From assembly GCA_046345275.1 (NCBI GenBank), contig JBKDJY010000067.1:1-26100 (forward strand): DNA of 26,100 bases. Direction: 5' to 3'. How positions within the stretch are numbered: position 1 is the stretch's first letter; every line of letters starts with the position of its first letter. The stretch is from UBA4416 sp046345275. GTDB taxonomy: Bacteria > Bacteroidota > Bacteroidia > B-17B0 > Aurantibacillaceae. The notes below the pieces were generated by a model that saw only the letters and a program-made list of their open reading frames with translations, did not search any database and had not been told where the DNA came from. Made by a program: the position numbers and the translations under genes. Shown piece by piece: positions 10,101 to 16,250 of this stretch.

Positions 10101-11501
10101 TTAGCTGGAACTTGGGCACCTTATTGTTTGGTAGCGCCATACAAAACACAATCAGGAGCAAATGCGGCTACATCGGGAGCACCTGGATATGGATCCATGT
10201 ACGTTGGCTCAGGAGATCTTAATTCAGCTTATAATTTAAGCAACTTGTCCAGTGTTGATGTCGTCTTAACCAAAGATAAAAGTAAGTGGACCAGGGCCAT
10301 GGTGATTGAAGAATGTGATGAACAAGCCGCTAATCCAACCAATGCTAGAAAATTTGATTTAAGAAGATCGCGTTCTGTTGATAAACAAGGAATTCCAACC
10401 GGTTCTGCTGGTTGTAATGAATCAGAAGCACTGCTAGATACATTTACCTACGGTTGTGGATGGTTTCCTGGCTATGCGGTAAACCTTGAAACAGGTGAAC
10501 GCTTAAATATTGCTTTTGGCGAAGATTCTTACCAACAAGCTAATAATGGCAGTGATATGTTGTGGAATCCACCTACATCTTTTTCCTCGTCTTTAGCTTC
10601 TTATCAAAGTCAGTTTGGTGGCAGACATTATATCTACGTGTTTGGGCACAGCAGAAGCAATTCGAGATATACCGCATCTGCTACTGGTTTATCAGGCAAG
10701 TTAATTGGTTCAGGAACTTACGCGGATTATAAAGATCTTGTTTATCAATACAAAAGAGCAACTGCTGGTGCGGGAGCATTTGTAGATATTTTAATGAACA
10801 ATATATGGTCGGACGCATTGTGGGTTAATATTCCTGTTGTAACAGAGGACAGATTCAAATTTAAAAACCCGGCGGATATGCCATGTGACGTCAAAGTGAG
10901 GTTAAGGGTTGCTAAATCTTACAAAAAAGGATTGGCAGGTTCAGTTTTTACCAATAATGCTGGTGCGACAGGGGCACTCGTCAATGCTATTTCCGCACCT
11001 GCTACTGCCACAAATTACGCTCAGTTTACGGCCGATACGCTAACGACACCAGCGAACAATAATTTTGGTTTTTACGGATTTACAACTTCTGATATTTTTA
11101 CTGAAACGGGGAATTCAGAAGTTGCAAAAAAGGCATTAGATCTTATCAATATTGTTCCAAATCCTTATTATGCCTATTCTCAGTATGAGAAAAACAGATT
11201 GGATAATGTGGTAAGAATTACCAATTTGCCTAACAAATGCACCATAAAAATATTTTCCTTGAATGGTGTTTTGGTGAGAACATTTGATAGAGATGTTACG
11301 GGACAAGAAGATGAAACCCAAATTACAAGTGAGTATAATCATTCTAAACGATTGCCATACCAAGATTGGGATATCAAAAACCACAGTGGAATACCTGTGG
11401 CGACTGGTTTATACATCGTACACATTGACGTGCCAAATGTAGGAGAAAAAATATTAAAATGGTATGGTGTCATGCGTCCTTTAGATTTGCAAAGCTATTA
11501 A
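7161..11501 (+). CDS. Very large secreted/surface protein with T9SS-like C-terminal domain, function unknown
   Basis: This 1446-aa protein starts with a signal peptide (about 1-20, ending FVNA-RE). A Gly/Trp-rich motif, SGSDMWWDLFGGGGAYYVIP, lies at about 60-80, just before QERAKWVNSTFAGNVWFGGLDVGGQL. A calcium-binding-like acidic loop, NGIDDNNNGSIDEAGE, lies near residues 355-370 and resembles the D-rich loops common in secreted Bacteroidota proteins. The last ~100 residues begin NIVPNPYYAYS and contain TIKIFSLNGVLVRTF and PVATGLYIVHI, as in a T9SS type A sorting domain. The chain then continues with an unusual tail, KWYGVMRPLDLQSY. No catalytic motif is recognisable. It lies 123 bp after the receptor gene and 26 bp before a PorV/PorQ-family gene, so I infer that it is exported by T9SS and handled by that partner. 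Confidence 0.82.
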   Translation: MNKRSIILAATLAAALFVNARETEGLAFRKSSVSKVLAGCTPAQSSAELAVNNVRTIIYSGSDMWWDLFGGGGAYYVIPKVQERAKWVNSTFAGNVWFGGLDVGGQLKVAAQTYRQGGVDFWTGPLSTIDASITSDICKKYDKLFKITRKEVDNFVLSGGAITPNIRDWPGNGDLALNQDPYLAPWVDKFGVAGGDGVYEPEQGDYPYYDVNNNAGKDNLGVCKARVFGDETLWWVYNDKGDIHQATQSPAIGLEVRAQAFAFKTTDDINNATFYNYQIINRSSFKLTKTYMTVFVDADLGQYMDDYIGCDVKRGLGYIYNGDAIDQTEFGVNGYGDYIPAFGCDFFQGPINTTNGIDDNNNGSIDEAGEQMGMSKFFYFNNSTAGFAQQTTDPSNFVQYYNYMSGFWRDGTPFTCDVANGYGGAVQTSYIFPGDTYSNSPCGSTPWEESAVPGDRRFLQSSGPFDLEAGAVNFVTYGMPWAKATAPNSPKSALPLLKTADDKAQALFDNCFKVLSGPEAPDITIQELENELILYMSNKPSSNNYLNSYKELDPTILVDTITTVTSGTTTTTRFKNVDRYYRFEGYKIYQLKNDGVTQEDLNDLSKAKLIFSCDLNNGVKRLVNYEYDAESAGDKAIVKADGTDNGISTTFRFTKDEFSQSSDKKVINNKTYYFIAVAYGYNNWVTYKEDVIWTGLNSPCLEGQKKPYLEGRKSKKAYGIPHNPENEKFGTQGNSFYGYGPKITRYEGYGNGGNILDFTQETLDRVVNNEGRTDVLTYENGKGPINIRVVDPLSVPNSSFTIQFIKKNYYSNEATATANACVYDINKKVTSRSAAFGSILGDSVTWVLKDVTNNKEYVPCKSIKLGEEFYFSEIGLSVKITQVADVASLSFPANSVTDNIVGASSFLGASMTFSDPEKIWLTGVRDVDGTSGSNWIRAGSFAAANTAATNQNQNDYNFPDPLHLPNGKLFNDPGQVFEGVLAGTWAPYCLVAPYKTQSGANAATSGAPGYGSMYVGSGDLNSAYNLSNLSSVDVVLTKDKSKWTRAMVIEECDEQAANPTNARKFDLRRSRSVDKQGIPTGSAGCNESEALLDTFTYGCGWFPGYAVNLETGERLNIAFGEDSYQQANNGSDMLWNPPTSFSSSLASYQSQFGGRHYIYVFGHSRSNSRYTASATGLSGKLIGSGTYADYKDLVYQYKRATAGAGAFVDILMNNIWSDALWVNIPVVTEDRFKFKNPADMPCDVKVRLRVAKSYKKGLAGSVFTNNAGATGALVNAISAPATATNYAQFTADTLTTPANNNFGFYGFTTSDIFTETGNSEVAKKALDLINIVPNPYYAYSQYEKNRLDNVVRITNLPNKCTIKIFSLNGVLVRTFDRDVTGQEDETQITSEYNHSKRLPYQDWDIKNHSGIPVATGLYIVHIDVPNVGEKILKWYGVMRPLDLQSY

Positions 11502-11527
11502 ATCATTTTTTTAAAAAATCAAGAATT

Positions 11528-12613
11528 ATGAAGTCGAAAAAAAATAGTATATTAAATTTAACGTTTGTGGCTTTGGTTGTAACAAGCTTGCAAATGAGGG
11601 CTGGAAATCCTGAAAGATCAGGCCAAGCAGGAGGATCTCAATTATTAATAAATCCTTACGCTCGCTCTGCTGGATGGGCTGGTGCAAATATTGCGCGAGC
11701 CCGTGGCTTAGAATCTCAATTTACAAATGTTGCTGGCTTGGCTTTTACAAGAAAAACAGAAGTGATGTTTACGCAATCTACTTGGCTGGTGTCAGGGGTA
11801 AATATTAGTAATTTTGGATTTTCTCAACGAGTAGGGGAGACGGGCGCTATTGGCCTGGGCTTTACCTCTATTAATGCTGGAAAAATAGACCGAACAACGG
11901 TAGATAATCCAGAGCCTGTTTTAGGAACGTTTAGCCCAAGATTTCTGAATATCGCTGTATCTTATGCCAAAGGTTTTTCTGATAATATTTATGGTGGCGT
12001 AACAGTCCGTATTTTATCTGAGGGCATTGATAATTCTAAAGCACAAGGTGTAGCGCTTGATGGTGGTATTCAATACCACACAGGTAAGTATGACCAATTC
12101 CACTTGGGATTTTCATTTAAAAACTGGGGGCCGAAAATGCAAAATAAAGGAGATGGATTATCCATACAAAGCACAATAAAAAATAATGCTTACGGGAATG
12201 AGTATGAATACTCTGTAAATAATAAAAGTGCTGCATACGAATTGCCAGCATTATTAAACATTGGAGCTGCCTATGATTTTTATTTAACAAAAGATACAAC
12301 AGGAAAACTAAAAACACACCGATTAACGGTTGCAGGAAATTTCACATCAAATTCATTTACAAAAGATAATTTTTTAGTGGGTGTTGAATATGGCTGGAAA
12401 GAAATTATCATGGTTAGAGCTGGTATGATTGCTGAAAAAGGTTTATTTGGTGGAGATGCAACCAAAACAAATATTTTTACAGGTCCCTCTTGTGGCGCCA
12501 CATTTGAATTGCCAATAGGGGCGAAAAAATCAACTTTTGGATTAGATTATTCATACCGTTTTACAAATCCATTTAGAGGCGTTCATAGCTTTGGAGCCAG
12601 AATTAATTTCTAA
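11528..12613 (+). CDS. PorV/PorQ-family outer membrane beta-barrel protein
   Basis: The 361-aa protein has a signal peptide (about 1-25, ending MRAG-NP) and the hallmark N-terminal motif of PorV/PorQ-type proteins: a serine/glycine segment with YARSAGWAGANIARARG and a residue pattern like QFTNVAGLAF. A 12-14-strand barrel follows and ends RINF. PorV is the outer-membrane shuttle that passes T9SS cargo from the translocon to the attachment complex; many genomes encode several paralogues beside large cargo genes. The start is ATG 11528. An earlier start at 11459 is open but would overlap the preceding gene's 3' end and put 23 non-signal residues before the signal peptide. It is the last gene of the cassette and is followed by a strong terminator. 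Confidence 0.85.
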   Translation: MKSKKNSILNLTFVALVVTSLQMRAGNPERSGQAGGSQLLINPYARSAGWAGANIARARGLESQFTNVAGLAFTRKTEVMFTQSTWLVSGVNISNFGFSQRVGETGAIGLGFTSINAGKIDRTTVDNPEPVLGTFSPRFLNIAVSYAKGFSDNIYGGVTVRILSEGIDNSKAQGVALDGGIQYHTGKYDQFHLGFSFKNWGPKMQNKGDGLSIQSTIKNNAYGNEYEYSVNNKSAAYELPALLNIGAAYDFYLTKDTTGKLKTHRLTVAGNFTSNSFTKDNFLVGVEYGWKEIIMVRAGMIAEKGLFGGDATKTNIFTGPSCGATFELPIGAKKSTFGLDYSYRFTNPFRGVHSFGARINF

Positions 12614-12625
12614 ACATTTTTTTAC

Positions 12626-12633
12626 TATCTTTA
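12626..12633 (+). promoter_or_regulatory. Candidate -7 promoter element of greA
   Basis: TATCTTTA matches TAnnTTTG in all but the last base. I see no clear TTTG at the expected -33 position. If used, transcription would begin near 12638-12640, exactly at the left arm of the next hairpin. Confidence 0.4.
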
Positions 12634-12636
12634 CGT

Positions 12637-12672
12637 GAAGAGTCCCGAATTAATTCGGGATTCTTTTATTTT
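12637..12672 (+). terminator. Intrinsic terminator of the PorV-like cassette
   Basis: The core TCCCGAATTAATTCGGGA (12643-12660) is a perfect 18-bp palindrome. The stem extends outward by about six further pairs (GAAGAG against TTCTTT, with G-T pairs) and runs into a T-rich tract (12661-12671). It sits 24 bp after the PorV-like stop and 15 bp before greA. Confidence 0.8.
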
Positions 12673-12687
12673 AAGAATTTACAAATC

Positions 12688-13161
12688 ATGAGCAAAATAG
12701 CCTATTATACAGAAGATGGATTAAAAAAACTGAAAGAAGAGTTAAACCATTTGAAAACTGTTGAGCGCAAGCTTATCATAAAAGCAATTGCAGATGCAAG
12801 AGATAAAGGTGATTTATCTGAAAATGCAGAATATGATGCGGCCAAAAATGACCAAGGCTTGTTAGAAATCAAAATTTCTAAGTTAGAAGAAATTGTTTCC
12901 AATGCTAGAATTGTTGACAGTTCGCAGCTAGACGTTAATAAAGTGAGCATTTTAACGACAGTGAAAATCAAAAATCTAAAAAATAATGCCGAGATGTCTT
13001 ACATGATTGTTGCTGAAAACGAAGCTGATTTAAAATCAAGTAAAATATCTATCGATAGTCCTATTGGCAAAAGTTTGATTGGTAAATACGTTGGCGAAAA
13101 GGTTGAGGTTTCTGTGCCAGCAGGAATGATTACGTTTGAAATACTAGAAATTAGTTTATAG
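12688..13161 (+). CDS. greA: Transcription elongation factor GreA
   Basis: GreA enters the RNA polymerase secondary channel and stimulates cleavage of backtracked transcripts. The 157-aa length is normal. The N-terminal coiled-coil hairpin (residues 1-75) carries the tip motif GDLSENAEYDAAK, with the acidic pair D42/E45 that coordinates the catalytic magnesium. The C-terminal FKBP-like domain follows (about 80-157), with the conserved SPIGKSLIGKYVGEKVEVSVP segment. The start MSKIAYYTEDGL fits the family. It is followed after only 2 bp by the HIT gene, so the two form an operon. Confidence 0.96.
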   Translation: MSKIAYYTEDGLKKLKEELNHLKTVERKLIIKAIADARDKGDLSENAEYDAAKNDQGLLEIKISKLEEIVSNARIVDSSQLDVNKVSILTTVKIKNLKNNAEMSYMIVAENEADLKSSKISIDSPIGKSLIGKYVGEKVEVSVPAGMITFEILEISL

Positions 13162-13163
13162 AG

Positions 13164-13556
13164 ATGCCTAGTGTTTTTACTAAAATCATTAACGATGAAA
13201 TCCCAAGTTTTAAAATAGCTGAGAACGAAGATTATATTTCTTTTTTAGATGTATTTCCATTAAAAAAAGGGCACGCTTTGGTGTTACCAAAAAAAGAAAT
13301 TGATTATATATTTGATTTGGATGAGGAGCTTTATAATGGCCTACTATCCTTCGCTCGAAGAATTTCTTTTGCCATTAAAGCTGCCTATCCATGCGAAAGA
13401 ATTGGAATGGCCGTCATTGGACTGGAGGTGCCTCATGCCCATATTCATTTAATACCAATCAATACAATGAATGATATGAATTTTAGTAATACAAAACTCA
13501 AACTAAGCAATGCAGAATTGCTGGAAAGTGCAGAGAAAATCAAACGTTTTCTTTAA
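13164..13556 (+). CDS. HIT-family nucleotide hydrolase/transferase (Hint-like)
   Basis: The 130-aa protein has the histidine-triad motif VPHAHIHLIPI (H91, H93, H95), which forms the nucleotide-binding and nucleophile loop of HIT proteins that hydrolyse AMP-linked substrates such as adenosine 5'-monophosphoramidates. The N-terminus FTKIINDEIPSFKI and the FPLKKGHALVLPKK strand are typical of the Hint/HIT branch. The N-terminal CxxC zinc motif found in some bacterial homologues is absent. The start is 2 bp after greA, implying translational coupling or a shared mRNA. A hairpin overlaps its stop codon. Confidence 0.93.
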   Translation: MPSVFTKIINDEIPSFKIAENEDYISFLDVFPLKKGHALVLPKKEIDYIFDLDEELYNGLLSFARRISFAIKAAYPCERIGMAVIGLEVPHAHIHLIPINTMNDMNFSNTKLKLSNAELLESAEKIKRFL

Positions 13557-13573
13557 CAAGGCAACTTGTTTTT
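13555..13573 (+). terminator. Hairpin with GCAA tetraloop at the end of greA-HIT
   Basis: AACAAG (13555-13560) pairs with CTTGTT (13565-13570) around the GNRA tetraloop GCAA; the right arm runs into a short T-run. The left arm begins inside the HIT TAA stop (13554-13556). The stem is only 6 bp, so efficiency is uncertain. Confidence 0.5.
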
Positions 13574-13622
13574 CACCACGTATTTTCTGTTTTTTTATCT
13601 TATTATCTCTAAGTAAAAAACA

Positions 13623-13630
13623 TATATTTG
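13623..13630 (+). promoter_or_regulatory. -7 promoter element of yidC
   Basis: TATATTTG is a perfect TAnnTTTG element, 21 bp before the yidC ATG; transcription would start near 13637. No convincing TTTG is seen at -33. Its position helps set the yidC start, because a TTG start at 13628 would lie inside this element. Confidence 0.55.
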
Positions 13631-13651
13631 CACCCTAAATTATTCCTAGGT

Positions 13652-15544
13652 ATGGATAAAAATTCTCTCATCGGCTTGGGTCTTATAGCCGTGATTTTAA
13701 TTGGTTGGTTATACTTTGCAGGTCCAAGTAAAGAACAGATTGCACGTAACAAAGTGATAAAAGATTCTATTGAACAAGTTACTCAAAAAATGATTGAAGC
13801 AGAAAAAGTATCTACTGAAATCCTTGCTAAAAAACAAACTGAGGCTTCAATGAATGCAGAAGCAACATTAACAGACTCTGTAAAATTATTGTTAGCAAAT
13901 AATAAGTATAAAGAATTTTCAGTTTCCGCCATTGGTAAGAAAGAAACCGTTACGATTGAAAATGAAAACATCAAGGTTTATATTTCAACCAAAGGAGCCA
14001 TTGTTGAAAAAGTAGAATTGAAAAAGTATAATTGCTACGGAAAAAAAGCCCCTCTCATTTTATTTGATAAAGATTCAACTTTTCAACAAATAAAATTTGA
14101 GGCGCATGATAAACTGAAGTTGAGCACGGATAGTTTTTATTTTAAACCATCCGAAAAATCATTACTTGCAACTAACACCGATTCAAAAACCTTAACGCTA
14201 AAGCTTGAAACATCAAGCCCAACATCATATATAGAATATGTTTATACTTTAAAGGGAAATAATTATTTACTCGACTACGATGTCAATTTTGTTGGCATGC
14301 AAAATATTATTTCTAATCAAACAAACTCGGTTAAATTGTTTTGGGCGCAAAGTATGCCTACTCAAGAAAAGGACATTAAAAAAGAAAGAGAGACTGCGAC
14401 TGTCTATTATAATCAGACCGTTGACGGAGTTGATTATTTGAATGCGAGAAAAAGTGAAGAGGTATTATTGAATGAACAAAATATTAAATGGGTGAGTTTT
14501 AAACAACATTTTTTTAACTCCACTTTAATTGCTGATACGGAATTTGATAAGGAAGGAAGTTACGTTAAAACAAGAGAAGATGAGACATCAAAAGAAATTG
14601 TAAAAAGAATTGAAGCACAATTGACCATTCCATATAAACATAAGTCCATTGAAAATTTTGGAATGGCTTTTTATTTTGGACCGACACATTATTACACACT
14701 TAAAGCATATGGCAATGATTTGGATAAATTAATCCCAACTGGTTTTAGCGTATTTAGCTATATAAACAAGTGGATGGTTATTCCATTGCTCAACAGTTTG
14801 CCTCAAATAAATACGGGCATCATGATTTTAATTTTGACACTCATATTAAAAACAATTTTATTTCCAATTGCTTATAAAACATACATGAGTAGTTCTAAAA
14901 TGCGTGTTTTAAAACCTGAAATTGATTTGTTAAACGAAAAATTTAAGGATAACGCCGATCCAATGAAAAAACAACAGGAAACAATGGCTCTTTATCGGAG
15001 AGCTGGAGCCAACCCTCTTTCAGGCTGTTTACCCATGTTGTTACAATTTCCGATATTAATTGCGTTATTCGCTTTTTTTCCTGCCTCTATTGAAATGCGT
15101 CAAAAAGCATTTTTGTGGACGGATGACTTATCTACTTACGATTCAATTTATAATTTTGGTTTTAACGTTTGGGGATTTGGCGACCACATTAGTTTATTTG
15201 CGCTTTTAATGTTTGCATCTACCATAATCTATACATGGATGAATAGCAGCTTGCTTCAACCACAGCAAAGTGCTCAATTGCCAGGGATGAAGTATATGAT
15301 GTATCTCATGCCAGTTATTTTCTTGGCAGTGATGAATAGTTATGCGGCAGGTTTAAGTTGGTATTATTTTTTAGCCAATGTGATTACTTTTTTACAAACG
15401 TTAATTATGAAAAAGCTCATTGATGATGGAAAGATAAGAGAGCAGCTTCTGGCAAATATGAAAAAGCCAGAGAAAAAATCTGGATTTCAAGCTAAGTTAG
15501 AAGAAATGGCTAAACAACGCCAATTGCCTAACAATAAGAAATAA
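13652..15544 (+). CDS. yidC: Membrane protein insertase YidC (Oxa1 family)
   Basis: YidC inserts and folds inner-membrane proteins with or without the Sec translocon. The 630-aa protein has the long Gram-negative form: TM1 at about 5-23, a charged linker, a large periplasmic beta-sandwich (about 90-340), then the conserved insertase core from about residue 375, with GIMILILTLILKTILFPIAYKTY and the cytoplasmic helical hairpin after it. Motifs NPLSGCLPMLLQFPILIALF and QLPGMKYMMYLMPVIF are typical. The C-terminal ~25 residues are Lys-rich, as expected for ribosome contact. ATG 13652 (MDKNSLIGLGL) is the likely start. It lies about 95 bp after HIT and has its own promoter. Confidence 0.95.
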   Translation: MDKNSLIGLGLIAVILIGWLYFAGPSKEQIARNKVIKDSIEQVTQKMIEAEKVSTEILAKKQTEASMNAEATLTDSVKLLLANNKYKEFSVSAIGKKETVTIENENIKVYISTKGAIVEKVELKKYNCYGKKAPLILFDKDSTFQQIKFEAHDKLKLSTDSFYFKPSEKSLLATNTDSKTLTLKLETSSPTSYIEYVYTLKGNNYLLDYDVNFVGMQNIISNQTNSVKLFWAQSMPTQEKDIKKERETATVYYNQTVDGVDYLNARKSEEVLLNEQNIKWVSFKQHFFNSTLIADTEFDKEGSYVKTREDETSKEIVKRIEAQLTIPYKHKSIENFGMAFYFGPTHYYTLKAYGNDLDKLIPTGFSVFSYINKWMVIPLLNSLPQINTGIMILILTLILKTILFPIAYKTYMSSSKMRVLKPEIDLLNEKFKDNADPMKKQQETMALYRRAGANPLSGCLPMLLQFPILIALFAFFPASIEMRQKAFLWTDDLSTYDSIYNFGFNVWGFGDHISLFALLMFASTIIYTWMNSSLLQPQQSAQLPGMKYMMYLMPVIFLAVMNSYAAGLSWYYFLANVITFLQTLIMKKLIDDGKIREQLLANMKKPEKKSGFQAKLEEMAKQRQLPNNKK

Positions 15545-15691
15545 TTTTTTTATCAATTAAATAGTTTGCACGCCATTTGCAAATTAATTTTTGAACCAAA
15601 TCACTTCCTTTAACTTGCATTGACTGATCTTTCGATTTTACAATACAATTCTTTAAAAAGAAATTGGGAATTGAGTTTTTTCACAACCTGA

Positions 15692-15717
15692 CGTTTGGCG
15701 GCTACTAGCCGTTTGGC
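15692..15717. repeat. Palindrome CGGCTA-C-TAGCCG flanked by direct repeats CGTTTGGC
   Basis: CGTTTGGC occurs at 15692-15699 and again at 15710-15717. Between and overlapping them lies CGGCTACTAGCCG (15699-15711), a 6-bp inverted repeat with one central base. It lies about 95 bp upstream of the transposase remnant, so it may be part of the same mobile element's end, a recombination site, or a chance structure. Confidence 0.4.
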
Positions 15718-15804
15718 TTTGAAGAGATGTATTGGGCTTGAGCGCCGCATGAACACCCAACGCAGAAGCGAGAGTGCCAAGAAAAATTATGCCAGACATG
15801 CTGA

Positions 15805-16035
15805 CTTACCAAACAAGGAAAATGGAAACACAGTAAAACCAATGGTAATTATTTATTTCCTGTAAAGGCACTAAGTGTTGTGTTTAGGGCAAAGTACGTT
15901 CATCATCTGCGCAAAAATATTTTGATGTATAATGCAAAAAACAATTAACAAGTTGTTTTACCAAAGCACATTATTGATAGTTGTTTTAAAAAGCAATGGG
16001 TAGTGTATGCCAAAAAATTCGCTGTGAGCGACTGA
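15805..16035 (+). pseudogene. Remnant of an IS91-family (Y2 HUH) transposase
   Basis: One frame from 15805 reads LTKQGKWKHSK, then NYLFPVKALSVVFRAKYV, matching the IS91 transposase core pattern (K.LFPVK.LS.VFR.K.V) that follows the HPHLH region. After an in-frame TAA at 15946-15948 the same frame continues LPKHIIDSCFKKQWVVYAKKF, matching the next IS91 motif (L..K.WVVYAK.PF). Homology stops at TGA 16033-16035, just before where the catalytic YLxRYTH tyrosines should be; a weak TYTH echo lies in another frame near 16043. The metal-binding histidine region upstream is also missing, so the fragment is non-functional. Identification rests on recalled family motifs, not on a search. Confidence 0.72.
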
Positions 16036-16250
16036 ATTTAACATACACGCATCCCTTTCATCTACACTTGAAATTTAATCAGTCGGAAAACATTGAGATG
16101 AGCACACAATTCAGAATGATGAAAAATCTTAGGGCAAGAATTATTCTGGGACTCTCCCCCAAGGTAGTTTATTATGAAAGTTGTTTATACCAGAGTAACT
16201 AAATTTTTGAGAAGTTAACTGTTGTATTTTTTAAAATAAAAAAAACCATG

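Larger units (their letters stand above)
15545..16250. other. 706-bp region without an intact gene, between convergent yidC and dnaE
   Basis: This stretch separates two convergent genes. A weak hairpin (TTTGCA 15565-15570 with TGCAAA 15578-15583, followed by AATTAATTTTT) may end yidC transcripts. A palindrome with flanking direct repeats lies at 15692-15717, and an IS91-type transposase remnant at 15805-16035. The parts at 15584-15690 and 16036-16250 show no gene, RNA or repeat I can support. The central part looks richer in GC than the surrounding spacer DNA, consistent with imported, now decaying, DNA. Confidence 0.6.

Noticed and set aside
11459..11527. Upstream ATG extending the PorV-like gene by 23 residues
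   Set aside because: It overlaps the 3' end of the preceding gene and would bury the signal peptide behind a non-signal segment; ATG 11528 gives a clean signal peptide.
13628..13651. Upstream TTG start extending yidC by 8 residues
   Set aside because: It lies within the perfect TAnnTTTG promoter element, and the ATG at 13652 gives the family's usual N-terminus beginning directly with TM1.
15692..15717. Integron attC site
   Set aside because: The repeats read CGTTTGGC and do not fit the attC core GTTRRRY, and there is no paired RYYYAAC box or cassette arrangement nearby.
15996..16202. 68-codon ORF on the + strand
   Set aside because: It overlaps the transposase remnant in another frame and has no recognisable protein character beyond a weak TYTH echo of the decayed element.
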